Position numbers and translations under genes: made by a program. A DNA stretch of 64,000 bases from Cotesia glomerata (Eukaryota; Arthropoda; Insecta; Hymenoptera; Braconidae), in assembly GCF_020080835.1 (NCBI RefSeq), contig NC_058166.1, positions 18,997,043 to 19,061,042 of the forward strand, read 5' to 3'. Shown here one piece after another: positions 46,505 to 55,939 of this stretch (positions are counted from its first letter, which is position 1; every line of letters starts with the position of its first letter). The notes under the pieces are model-generated. The model worked only from the letters and a program-made list of their open reading frames with translations, was not told the origin of the DNA and searched no databases.

Positions 46505-46900
46505 TATATTGCTTTTTTAAGTGGCTTTATTTTAGAGAAAAATTTTTGAAATAAAAAAGAAATATATTTTTAACTATTTTAATTTCAATGAAAATGTTTG
46601 CAAAACAAATATTTATTGCCTAAATATAAATATTTATTAGCAGTTTTAAAATTGTATTTAATTAACAATTAGTTAAACGTAAAAATTATCGATTAATAAT
46701 TGAATCTTATTGGATGCAAAAAAATTTTTTATTACTTTAGATAAATTTAATAAAATTCATATATGTTTAAATTGAGTCAAGAATCGTAAACAAGTTGCGA
46801 AAAGTCATTTAGAGAGTAAAAAAAAAAAGTTTTATTTAAAAGACGGAAATTTGAACGGCTAGTTTGTTGATTTTTTGTTTTTTCCGAAATCTCATTTCGG
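46505..46900. other. AT-rich intron-like sequence
   Basis: No repeat or exon recognised. The polypyrimidine tract for the next acceptor begins at about 46895. Confidence 0.4.
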
Positions 46901-46910
46901 TTTTTTTTAG

Positions 46911-47025
46911 TGAATCGGTTTTAGTTGTTGGGCTTGTCGGTGATGAAGGATTTTATAGAGCCGGTTCCCAGGCTCTAAAAACGTCGCGCGAAATCAGTGA
47001 CGTCGTGAACATAACCCACACCCAG
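46911..47025 (+). CDS. Candidate internal exon, 115 nt, same putative gene
   Basis: The acceptor TTTCGGTTTTTTTTAG ends at 46910 and the donor ACCCAG|GTGAGG lies at 47025/47026. One completing base is followed by 38 open codons ending exactly at the donor; the other two frames hit stops at once or within four codons. The translated segment includes DEGFYRAGSQALKTSREI, which I cannot assign to a family. The starting phase accepts the two-base overhang of the 33821 exon and the ending phase fits a codon-boundary start at 62254. An open run of this length has perhaps a one in seven chance of arising at random, so coding is plausible but unproved. Confidence 0.5.
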
Positions 47026-47029
47026 GTGA

Positions 47030-47640
47030 GGATGAGAAGGTCTTAACATTGCGGTGAGTATGCCTTGTACGATGATAAAAAATAGAGAAGAAAGAAAGAA
47101 ATAAAGAGAAATAATGTTATGTTTATAAGGGGGAAAAAAACGAATTAAAAGAAGTATATTTGTGAATACACGCAACATATTTTGTCGTTTACATCGACAT
47201 CGATGATTCTGGCTTCGAAAGAACAGAACGACAATAAAAATAAATGTACGGCTGTGGATGGGGCGACTTTACAAGCGACAACTAAAACGTGCTCGCTGGA
47301 TAATCTTATTATTGAAAACCTTAAGATGTGTATGTATATGGGTCCAGACCAGTAATAATAATAAAAATAATAATAATATATGCTCTTTAGTCCATTTTTA
47401 AGATACACCAACTCCTTTGTACCCGATGTAAATGTTACAAATTACCGAGGACTAAGGACGAGTGTATGGAAAAATTAACCGCTAACAAATCTACAATGTT
47501 GCTGGGAATTAGCATTTAGTGTGTGGATACATGTTCCGGTAATAAAGATTGAATTAGTGGAAAAATAATGAAAAAATGATGCTTTTTTTTTGTGAAAAAC
47601 AGTGTTAAAATTGTTTACTAGAAGCTTGAAAAGATTTGAA
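47030..47640. other. Intron-like single-copy sequence
   Basis: GC-richer than average to 47520. An ATA/AATA-rich stretch lies at 47353-47379. Minus frames at 46975-47178 and 47145-47411 oppose the proposed transcript and have no motifs. Confidence 0.35.
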
Positions 47641-47692
47641 GGGAGAGAGAACTTACTAGTGGCGCCACGAACGACGGCGTCCTCAACTAACT
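47641..47692 (-). repeat. G motif, copy 3 of 6
   Basis: Minus strand: TTAGTTGAGGACGCCGTCG, then TTCGTGGCGCCACTAGTAAG and TTCTCTCTCCC. It is the closest relative of copy 1. The flanks on both sides differ from copy 1. Confidence 0.8.
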
Positions 47693-47759
47693 CGCCATTG
47701 GTAATCGGAAAAAATAGATGTAGTTTATTCAAAATGAATTATTTCGTTTAGTTTGATAA

Positions 47760-48340
47760 TGAAAATTAATAGTTTGATAAAAAGAATGTTTATTCATTTT
47801 TGAAAAAATTCTATACTATTAAAAAGGTTTAAGTTTTTAAGCTACTGATTTTAGAAAAAAATTTTTGAGACAAAAATTGTTGAAAATTAAATTTTGAATT
47901 ATTTTGGTTTCATTGAAAATTTTGTAAGATATAGTTATTTTTCGTGCGAAATAATATATAGTCTATTTTGATTAAATAAGTTTGATTATTTTTAAAATTT
48001 GAACGTAACATACTGTGATATGTTTCGTAAAAATTTCAAATTTTTACCCCACACAAAATTCAAGAGTATTTCAACACACTTGATATACTAATGATCAATT
48101 TGTCTTGCTCAGTAAATATTCATTTCAATTAGCATATTTATTAAAATATTCCCCGAACAATGTAGACTTGATAATTCATAGCATAGAAATCAGAATACAA
48201 AAATGTAGGAGAAGAAAATGATTATACCAAATGGGAGCTCCCTTTGATCAATTACGTACAGATGATAATGAGGTTGAAGAGAAAGTTTAGATAGCGATCG
48301 GTAATTGATGACGCTCATGAGAATAACGTGATTAATTAAG
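47760..48340. other. AT-rich intron-like sequence
   Basis: No repeat match. It leads into the polypyrimidine tract of the site at 48364. GTGATTAATTAAG near 48328 could serve as branch point. Confidence 0.35.
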
Positions 48341-48372
48341 TTTTGAACTTTTTCTTTGTTTCAGGTGAGTAA
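48341..48372 (+). other. Zero-length exon: strong candidate recursive splice site
   Basis: CTTTTTCTTTGTTTCAG ends at 48364 and GTGAGTAA begins at 48365, so a full-strength 3' splice site abuts a full-strength 5' splice site. Drosophila recursive sites have this Y-tract-CAG|GTRAGT form and lie deep in very long introns. Here the site falls between candidate exons at 46911 and 62254 on the same strand, inside a putative intron of about 15 kb. A very short exon with a distal donor is the alternative. Confidence 0.6.
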
Positions 48373-48379
48373 CGATGAT

Positions 48380-48980
48380 TAGTTGGCACTAGACATAGCA
48401 CATATAACCATACAGATATCTCGATGCATGTGGCACCTACATATACGTAAATATAAATATAAACATAAATATATTTAGTTATATATCGTATTCCCATGCT
48501 AAACGTATATCTAGAGAAGAATATAATAATGACTCAGCCTCCATAAAGTAAGCACCGTAATTCTTGTCTCTGTTATTGTCCAGCTAGTACATAAATTCAC
48601 TACCGCACGTAACCTATCGGACGTTTGTCTTCGTCCGGCGTTTATGTATAAATACAGGTTATCCCACTTGGCGTGCCAGCGTAATTTATTCTCGCCCTTG
48701 CGCGTTCCTACGTCCACGCGCAACAAATTTCATTAAGCGCCGCGCAAGCTTCCGCGTAATTAAAGTGGCAAATGACTATTCGATAAAATTCTCTTTTTAT
48801 TCCATTTCGTTTGCCAGATAAAAATTTACACCCGATATTTCTTACACGATCAATACTCCCGCAAGAGATACTTTCGCTTAATCATGCCAAATTATTTATA
48901 TTTTTATCACTACTAAATAACACGCCGTTCATTTCGATAGCTCTTTGATTAAACGTTATTTCTCCCAGAATTTTCGCTAA
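48380..48980. other. Single-copy, GC-richer from 48500
   Basis: No repeat match; a minus frame at 48511-48726 is unrecognised. Short AT-rich TATA-type words lie near 48440-48490. Confidence 0.35.
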
Positions 48981-48983
48981 AAA

Positions 48984-49030
48984 TTAGTTGAGGACGCCGC
49001 CTAAGAGGCGCTGATAGTATCTTCTCTCCC
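48984..49030 (+). repeat. G motif, copy 4 of 6, with altered centre
   Basis: TTAGTTGAGGACGCCGCC is intact, but the centre reads TAAGAGGCGCTGATAGTA and the CTTCTCTCCCC tail is kept. The two ends are better conserved than the middle. Confidence 0.75.
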
Positions 49031-49253
49031 CTCTTCCATCATTCACTATCTTGCACATAAAGTTCTTTTGAAAACCATCAATAATAGAGACCAATGGAGA
49101 ATGTTCCGATTGCTTACACATTTATTCTGCTCCTTAACGGCTAGGTAGATATTAAATGCAAATTTCTTAGCTACATTGTACTACTTCATCGCTAAGGAAC
49201 TATAAATATCAATACTAGTTTGAATAAAAGTAATTTCCTTGAATTAAGAGGGT

Positions 49254-49527
49254 ATTGGCGAGGAATCCCGGAAAAAATAGACCGAAAAAAATTTCAAAGT
49301 TATGAAAAATTTATATTATTTCATTAAAATTATAATAAAATAAAAATAATGATAATAATTATATTTCTTTTTGTAACAAAAAATGAAGCGATCATTTTGG
49401 GGGTGCTTGTTTTTCAGGAAAATTTTGGGTGTGATACAATTATTATTATTATAATAATTTTAATGAAATAATATGAATTTTTCATTACTTTAAAATTTTT
49501 TTCCAAGTCTATTTTTTCCGGGTCGCC
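49254..49527. mobile_element. Family O palindromic MITE
   Basis: CCCGGAAAAAATAGACC at 49267 pairs with the end TCTATTTTTTCCGGG at 49522. The arms continue about 80 bp through TATGAAAAATT and ATTTCATTAAAATTATAATA. A GGCGA/TCGCC pair may extend the ends to 49254 and 49527. No second copy in the window. Confidence 0.75.
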
Positions 49528-49529
49528 CC

Positions 49530-49814
49530 CATGAAAAAAAAGTATATAAAAATATATAAATTATGTATGGTAAATATATTTTTAATAACTAACTTTTGGC
49601 CGATTTTCATATATATTTTATATATTTCAAATATATTTTAGATATATTAAAAATATATTTTTAGCTATGTATTTTTTATGTATTTTAAAATATATAAAAT
49701 ATATATGAAAATCGGCCAAAAGTTAGTTATTAAAAATATATTTACTATACATATTTTTTATATATTTTTAATATATTTTTTATATTTTTCGAAATATATA
49801 TTTTTTTTTCATGA
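49530..49814. mobile_element. Family P palindromic MITE abutting family O
   Basis: CATGAAAAAAAA at the left and TTTTTTTTTCATG at the right close a palindrome. Its arms contain AATAACTAACTTTTGGCCGA and the exact complement, separated by an AT-rich loop. It starts within three bases of the end of family O, so one may have targeted the other's end. Confidence 0.75.
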
Positions 49815-49819
49815 GAGAC

Positions 49820-51100
49820 TGCAGTGTAAATTAATTTATAAACACACATTCTATAAAAAATAAAACTAATTCCAAAATATAATGCATAAGATTACTATTT
49901 CCTTATCCTCATGTAACAAATCCACAGAGGAATAAAATAAAAAGATAAAAATGACCAAAGTTTTAATTAAATTCGGCAATACTATACAGCAGTCTGTAAA
50001 ATGAGCCCGTTGTCTTACTGCCGAAGGTTTAAAATAAAACGCAAAGTTATAAATGAGACACGAATCGGGCTGCTCACAACACCGGCGTTTAATTATTCCC
50101 GTTTAAGTTCCCGAGCGAGTAAAAGTCCTGCCAGTGAGATTAATTCAAACTTTTATCGACTGCAAAACACATCCCATTTCGAGGGAGTTTAAAACCGTCA
50201 TACCTCACATAATGTTATCTCGAAGGCTTTGAGCCTCTACCAGTACAGGATAGAGTCGGATGTCTGTCTGTTGGAGAGTAAAACCGCAAAAAGTAAGTAA
50301 CCGTTGCGTCATTTGGTATCCGCCGTTGATTCACTCAACTGGGATGGATCTTGGATCAAGTACAGTACCCATTACATAGGATAGCATGGCATACAGCATA
50401 CAGCTCGGTGGTATCACATGTAGGATTTTTAGCCGAAGGCGCTCTTCTTCATCTTTCTGCGAGCGCGGTGTTGTAAGAGGATAAGGATGCGTACACCAAA
50501 CGTATATCAAATCAAACATATCACGACTGGTTCATTGGCCCCGCCTTCGGCAGCCCAAATGTGCTCTGTCATCAGCGTCGAGCCATGGGGGCCAACATCA
50601 TCAGTATCTTGCATTATCCAACTCTCGGTATATGCTGTATAGTAGATATACACACACATCCTGGCATCGTTTCACTTCGCACGGCATTCTCCACACCAAA
50701 TTTAAAATTTTTGCACAACTACCATACCGACGTACCGCTAAATCCTTATTCCTCATTTCTTATTCCATTGGTAACAATTCGGATTCGGATTCGGGTGGGT
50801 AGTACTTCGAAGCTCGGCATTGCGCCACGTCCTTTACTTATACTCCGGTTTCCTCAATATGTAGGGCTTTCAATTCTCTACAAATCCTTATTGTCGGATA
50901 AATACATTCTGAATCTAAATTTACAATTCCACTAAAATTCTATTTTATCTCGACCTACTTACTACGAATAAACATACATTTAATCTTTTATCAGAAAATA
51001 CATATATTCATTTTAAAAATGAGAAAGAAAGTCATTTTTACAGCAGAATTTAAATCCCCCAACTATATTTCGTTTCAGATAAGTCGATAGTAATCGAATA
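49820..51100. other. GC-richer single-copy segment (49990-50930)
   Basis: GCAAAAA|GTAAGTAA at 50291 is a strong plus-strand donor, but the nearest acceptor-like string, CTCTACCAG, has a poor tract. A 124-codon plus frame at 50561-50935 begins with GTG and shows no family motif. It may hold regulatory or first-exon sequence. Confidence 0.35.
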
Positions 51101-51266
51101 ATTATGCACTTTTATTAGAAAAATATAAATATAGTTGGAAAATAATTTATTAAATACAAACGATTATTTTTGAACCTCGAATAAATTTTTTTTTGGAAAA
51201 AATTCTACATTTATTTAGTGAAAAACTCTTCATAGTTCGTTTATCATAAGCTGGAGAACCGTTGGA

Positions 51267-51318
51267 GGGAGAGAGAACTTACTAGTAGTGCCACAGTCGA
51301 CGGCGTCCTCAACTAGCT
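51267..51318 (-). repeat. G motif, copy 5 of 6
   Basis: Minus strand: CTAGTTGAGGACGCCGTCG, then ACTGTGGCACTACTAGTAAG. It lies in the first unit of the 51105 duplication. Confidence 0.8.
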
Positions 51319-51605
51319 TTCAAATCGATTGTTAAATAAAAAATTCATTTAAAATGAATAAATATTTGTTAAATTATTTTATGTTAAAAATTCATTAATA
51401 AAACTTAATAAATATTAACAAATTCTATCGTTGCACTTTTATTAGAAAAGTGTAAATAAATTTACTGTTAATAAATACATTAATTGAAAAATAATTTATT
51501 AAATACAAACGATTATTTTAGAACCTTGAATAAATTTTTTTTTTGAAAAAATTCTATATTTATTTAGTGAAAAACTCTTCATAGTTCTTTAATTGTAAGC
51601 GTTGG

Positions 51606-51658
51606 AGGGAGAGAGAACTTACTAGTAGCGCCACAATCGACGGCGTCCTCAATTAACT
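51606..51658 (-). repeat. G motif, copy 6 of 6
   Basis: Minus strand: TTAATTGAGGACGCCGTCG, then ATTGTGGCGCTACTAGTAAG. It lies in the second unit of the duplication, so it is a local copy of number 5 rather than an independent insertion. Confidence 0.8.
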
Positions 51659-51789
51659 CTCAAATCGATTGTTAAATAAAAAATTAATTTAGAATATTTG
51701 TTAAATTATTTTATGTTAAAAATTCATTAATAAAACATGATAAATATTAACAAATTCTATCATTGCACATTTATTAGACCAATTATTCT

Positions 51790-53020
51790 CTCTGTACAAT
51801 GAATAATGGAGGAGATCTACATGAAATTTATTTTTTAACTAAAAAAAAGTACTTTTTTATGCTCGAGCGATAATTTTTCAGTTTGAAGATTAAAATACTT
51901 TGTAAAAACAAAATAATGAAAAAATAATTAAACGTAAATAATGATACGTCAGGAACACCGGAGGTGAACACGCCTTTTATTAATGTACGTATAATAGTAT
52001 GTATATTCGAAAACATAAGCTCGTAAAATAATATAATGCATCGTTATTTAAACTCCGGCGAGGCAATAATGAGTATGGGAAATAAATAAAAGTTTATAAA
52101 CTCTAAAATAAATAAAATAGTTGAGATTTAATGAATAATTAGTGCAATTAAATGCGGCACGGATATTTGCGTAAATTAACTAAATAATTGCTGGGGCCGC
52201 ACAGACACTGTTGACAAAAGTCGGAGTTACGCGATTTAGAGGAAATTAAATTGAAAATAGTTGATAAATAAATAATTAAAGTTTTAATAAAAATGGGGGT
52301 AGAATAATAAATATGAATTGCGAGTAAATAAATGCGGAACTAACGGGAAAAAATAAATATGATTATAATTATTATTTTTCCGGGGTATGTTTCTGCTAAA
52401 GGTTTAATGATCTATCTACTTTTAAAATTTTCACTCTTATCTTATGTTAAACGAAGTAAAATTAGTGTCGGAAGTTTACAGACATATTGAAAGGATTTTT
52501 ACACCCACGTTACAGCCTAGCCGGTGGTTAACGAATAATAAATAACGGATTTTTCATTCACCGGTCACTGATATGAAATCTGAATAATTCAATCGCCGGT
52601 CAATTCTCGTACGCATTGACCATTTTGCCATACCATTGCCCAAAATGGTTAACGAGCAAGCAAACCAGCCTCTCTGCATAGCAGCTATCGCTTTAAAGTG
52701 TTCTCGGCTGATCTAATCATTTTACATGCTACATGTTACATACTTCGTGTATACACAACCTACTTATGGGTATTGTATGAAATTATTTTATTATGTTCGA
52801 TTCCTTCCTCATTTATTTATTTATTTATTTATTTATTTATTCATTCATTTCTCCGGTTCTTATTTAGCCTAATCATCTTTAATATGACAGATATTTACCG
52901 TGATTGATCAGATAAACATCTAGTCACAATAATACTCATTTAGCTGACCGCAACATTCCTTAAAAAATTATGATTGTTAATCAAAAGATCTTCTGAGAAA
53001 AAAAAATTTGAGAACTAAAT
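51790..53020. other. Single-copy spacer with a TTTA microsatellite
   Basis: No repeat families recognised. (TTTA)n at about 52810-52843. GC-richer near 52500-52700. No paired splice sites. Confidence 0.4.
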
Positions 53021-53029
53021 ACTAAATAA

Positions 53030-53260
53030 CTAAAATTATTAACCATTTTTGTAAAGTTTTTTTGAGATAACTTTGAAATTCTTGAAGCTATCGACTTAAA
53101 ACCTTATATACACTTTTTGGGCTTGGAAAACTACGTCGAATGCCAGCAACAAATTAAAATTGAAGAACGCGTTCAAAAGATATCAAAAAAATTGGCTGTT
53201 CTAGAACATTTCTTAAATTTTTAAGCTCGGGAGATTAAAAATAATCTATATTATTAAGGA
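53030..53260 (-). repeat. Family E fragment
   Basis: Reverse-complement match to 59480-59620: TTTGAGATAACTTT, AAGCTATCGACTTAAAACCT, CACTTTTTGGGCTTG and GCGTTCAAAAGATATC in order. The conserved right part is missing. Confidence 0.75.
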
Positions 53261-53319
53261 AATAAGCAAAATTTTGTAACCAGTGTATTTATATGATAAA
53301 ATGGGTTTTTATGGTTAAA

Positions 53320-53794
53320 TTTGGTATTGTTGGAAATGTCTTGACTTGAATTTGTGTCTTTTCAAGGTTTCATATCATTCTCACCCAATAGTCAATTTAT
53401 TATTATAAGTATTTAAGCTGCATTCGAAAATGCTCTATCTCCGGATACAAAATTAAGAAATGACCTTGTATCTCGTGAACTATTGACATCTTTAAAGATA
53501 TAAGCTCATCCCGATATTACACTCATCAAGACCTTTTATTTGAATACCCACATCAATTTTTCATATATATATATATATATATATTATATATGAAAAATAT
53601 ATCAAAAATGCATGTGGGTACTCAAATGAAAGCTCTTGATGAGTGTAACATCGGGATGAGGTTCTATTTTAAAAATGTCAATAATTAAGAAATAGCCTTA
53701 TATCTCGTGAACTATTGACATCTTTAAAGATATAAGCTCATCCCGATATTACACTCATCAAGACCTTTTATTTGAATACCCACATCAATTTTTC

Positions 53795-53825
<31 letters not shown>

Positions 53826-54037
53826 CTATATATGAAAAATATATCAAAAATGCATGTGGGTACTCAAATGAAAGCTCTTGATAAGTGTAACATCAGGATG
53901 AGCTTATATCTTTAAAAATATCAATATTTAAGAAAGTCCAATGCAATTTAACAAAAATCATTATTTAATAAAGCAAAATTTTATTTATTTATAGTTCACA
54001 AGTCACGGAAGTTACATAGTGACTGCAAGGTTGCTAG
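53320..54037 (+). mobile_element. Family A Helitron-like element, most complete copy
   Basis: It runs from the 5' tail (CTTTTCAAGGTTTCATATCA, ATAGTCAATTTATTATTATA, ATGCTCTATCTCCGG) through two nearly identical hairpin units (start of arms near 53495 and 53730). TGCAATTTAACAAAAATCAT follows, and then the end hairpin TTACATAGTGACTGC, AAGGTTG and CTAG at 54034-54037, with T next. It is non-autonomous; no Rep/helicase frame exists. Confidence 0.8.
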
Positions 54038-54039
54038 TA

Positions 54040-55070
54040 ATTAGTAAATTTCGGAGCATTTTGAGCTTGAAAATAGCGGAAGTTTCAGGAAGCCTGTAGG
54101 GTCAACCGTTTTCCAGATTTTTTATGAAAAAAATATTCAATAAATTTCAATGACAATTTCCCTCAAAATGAAAAATAAAAATATTCCAACAGCGTATAAA
54201 TTATACCTGCGTGACGATAAATACCCCAAATAAATTTATATTATCCGTGAAAAAAAGGGATAAAAAAAAGCTAGCGTAACATATATTTAGATTTTTTTTG
54301 AACTACAAAAAAATGAACTCGTTATCTGCGTAATGTTAACACGGTAATAAAAAAAAGTCATGATCTCGTTAATGTCGGATTTTTTTCATACGATACTTAG
54401 GGGCACGTCTGGTACTGAATGATATACACCGACAAGTATTATTTGCTACCAGCCATGCCATACCGATTCTTAACTCCCGCGGTCTCTTCTGGGCGCACTG
54501 CATCTTACCGCGAGCATCAAGAGCAAAGAGATCCGATGCAATCAGCGGAGAGGAGAAGAGAGAAAAGTTTGAGGGGCAGAGAAGTGCAGTAGCCGTAGGA
54601 GGAGGGGGAGGAGGTACTCTCGTACGGATGATTCACGCGATTTCAAGTTGACTGTTTTTGCGAGCACACCTGCACTGACAGTCCGTAAAATCTTTCACGC
54701 GATCGCGATCCCATGCCGCGTCACTCCACGTCGACTCCTTGCCACGGATGATTGAAGGCACCAACCTAATTCAATTTCCACCTGCTTTTTGTCTCATTTG
54801 CGCTGTCCAATGAGACAGGTGTACGCTGACCTATTTATCAGGACCTTAACCTTTTTTTAGAAACATATTTTAATTGAAAGTTAATCGCGCTTTAAATTGC
54901 ATCACATCACATCACGTCAGATCAAATCATACTCTGCTGATTTCAGCGGAAGGCTTTCTCACGGTCAAGTTCTTTCGCGGATCTAATTTCTTGGGCTTAA
55001 CTAATCGTCGAAAATTAGAAGCTGCATTTTATTCATACGAGGAATGAAAATACTAACAATTAGAATTTTA
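54040..55070. other. GC-richer single-copy segment (54390-54840)
   Basis: 54042-54125 (GAGCTTGAAAATAGCGGAAG) is echoed weakly inside family N near 44855-44910, so it is a minor repeat. 54390-54840 is among the most GC-rich unique sequence here, with purine-rich GGAGGAGG runs; promoter or enhancer function is possible. No exon was defined. Confidence 0.4.
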
Positions 55071-55074
55071 TTTT

Positions 55075-55555
55075 ACACTGAAAAAAAAAATTAATTTCAT
55101 TCAAGAGAAAAATTCTTTTGAATAACTATATCTTAATTAAAATTAATTTTATTTGATTTAAAAATTTTTCAAGACAATTAAGCTCTTAAAAATAATTTTT
55201 TAGGTTGAAGAATTTTCCTATTTAATCAAGTGAATTATTTTTAACATTATAGCACGTTAAAAAATTATATTTACACCAAAATTTTTTGTAATAATAAAGT
55301 GAAGACTTTATTTTATATTATTGCTATGCTTGAATGACAGAAATTTCAAGTTTTTTATTTTTGTGACTCCTTTTAAGATCTATAATTAAAAATATAACTA
55401 ATAAAATTGATAAATACTTACAAGAAGAGTCAACGATTTTGATTTTAATTTTTTTTAACGAAATTTTTACTTGATTTTATTGATATATTTTTTTTGAAAA
55501 ATAGATAAAAAAATAATCAATTAAAAAAAAAATTATCTATCTTAATTTTAACAAA
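55075..55555. other. MITE-like left end and AT-rich sequence
   Basis: TACACTGAAAAAAAAAATTA at 55074 with following TTCAAGAGAAAAATTC resembles the family B/D type of end. No matching right end was found, so it is a fragment. The rest is AT-rich. Confidence 0.4.
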
Positions 55556-55559
55556 TTTT

Positions 55560-55770
55560 ACAAGTTTTTAAAAAAATTTATAAATTTTTTTTTAAATTGT
55601 GATATTAAAATTTTTTTTTTTAAATTGTTCATTTTTTTATCTACTTTAAAAAAAAGAAATAAATCAAAAACATCGAAAAAAGATAAAATATAAATTTTAT
55701 CCAAAAAAATGTGAGCCAAAATTTTTTCCAACTTATAAAGATGATTTTTTAATTGAAATATTAATTTTTT
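55560..55770 (-). repeat. Family U repeat, copy 2
   Basis: It is the inverted equivalent of 24430-24520: minus strand AAGTTGGAAAAAATTTTGGC, TTTTTGGATAAAATTT and TTTATCTTTTTTCGATG. A family C MITE adjoins it, as at copy 1. Confidence 0.6.
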
Positions 55771-55774
55771 GATA

Positions 55775-55937
55775 CACAATAAAAAATTTTGCGTCAAAAA
55801 ATGTTGTGTTAAAAATTTTTGTATTAAATATTTAACACTTTTATGTGTTAAATTAACTCAAAAAAGTGTTAAATATTTAACATAGAAATTTTTAACACAA
55901 AATTTTTTGACACATTGACGCAAAATTTTTTACTGTG
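55775..55937. mobile_element. Family C MITE
   Basis: It runs from TA|CACAATAAAAAATTTTGCG to GCAAAATTTTTTACTGTG|TA. The palindromic interior is AACACTTTTATGTGTTAAA and its complement; it is shorter than the 41227 copy. Confidence 0.85.
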
Positions 55938-55939
55938 TA

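Larger units (their letters stand above)
51105..51770. repeat. Direct duplication of about 340 bp carrying G motifs
   Basis: GCACTTTTATTAGAAAA at 51105 and 51435 start two units that share TTATTAAATACAAACGATTA, TTAGTGAAAAACTCTTCATA, the G motif, CAAATCGATTGTTAAATAAA and end in CAAATTCTATC. The second unit has small deletions. GCACATTTATTAG at about 51766 marks its end. Confidence 0.8.

Noticed and set aside
50561..50935. 124-codon plus-strand frame
   Set aside because: GTG start, no family motif, no splice sites at its ends; consistent with chance in a GC-richer segment.
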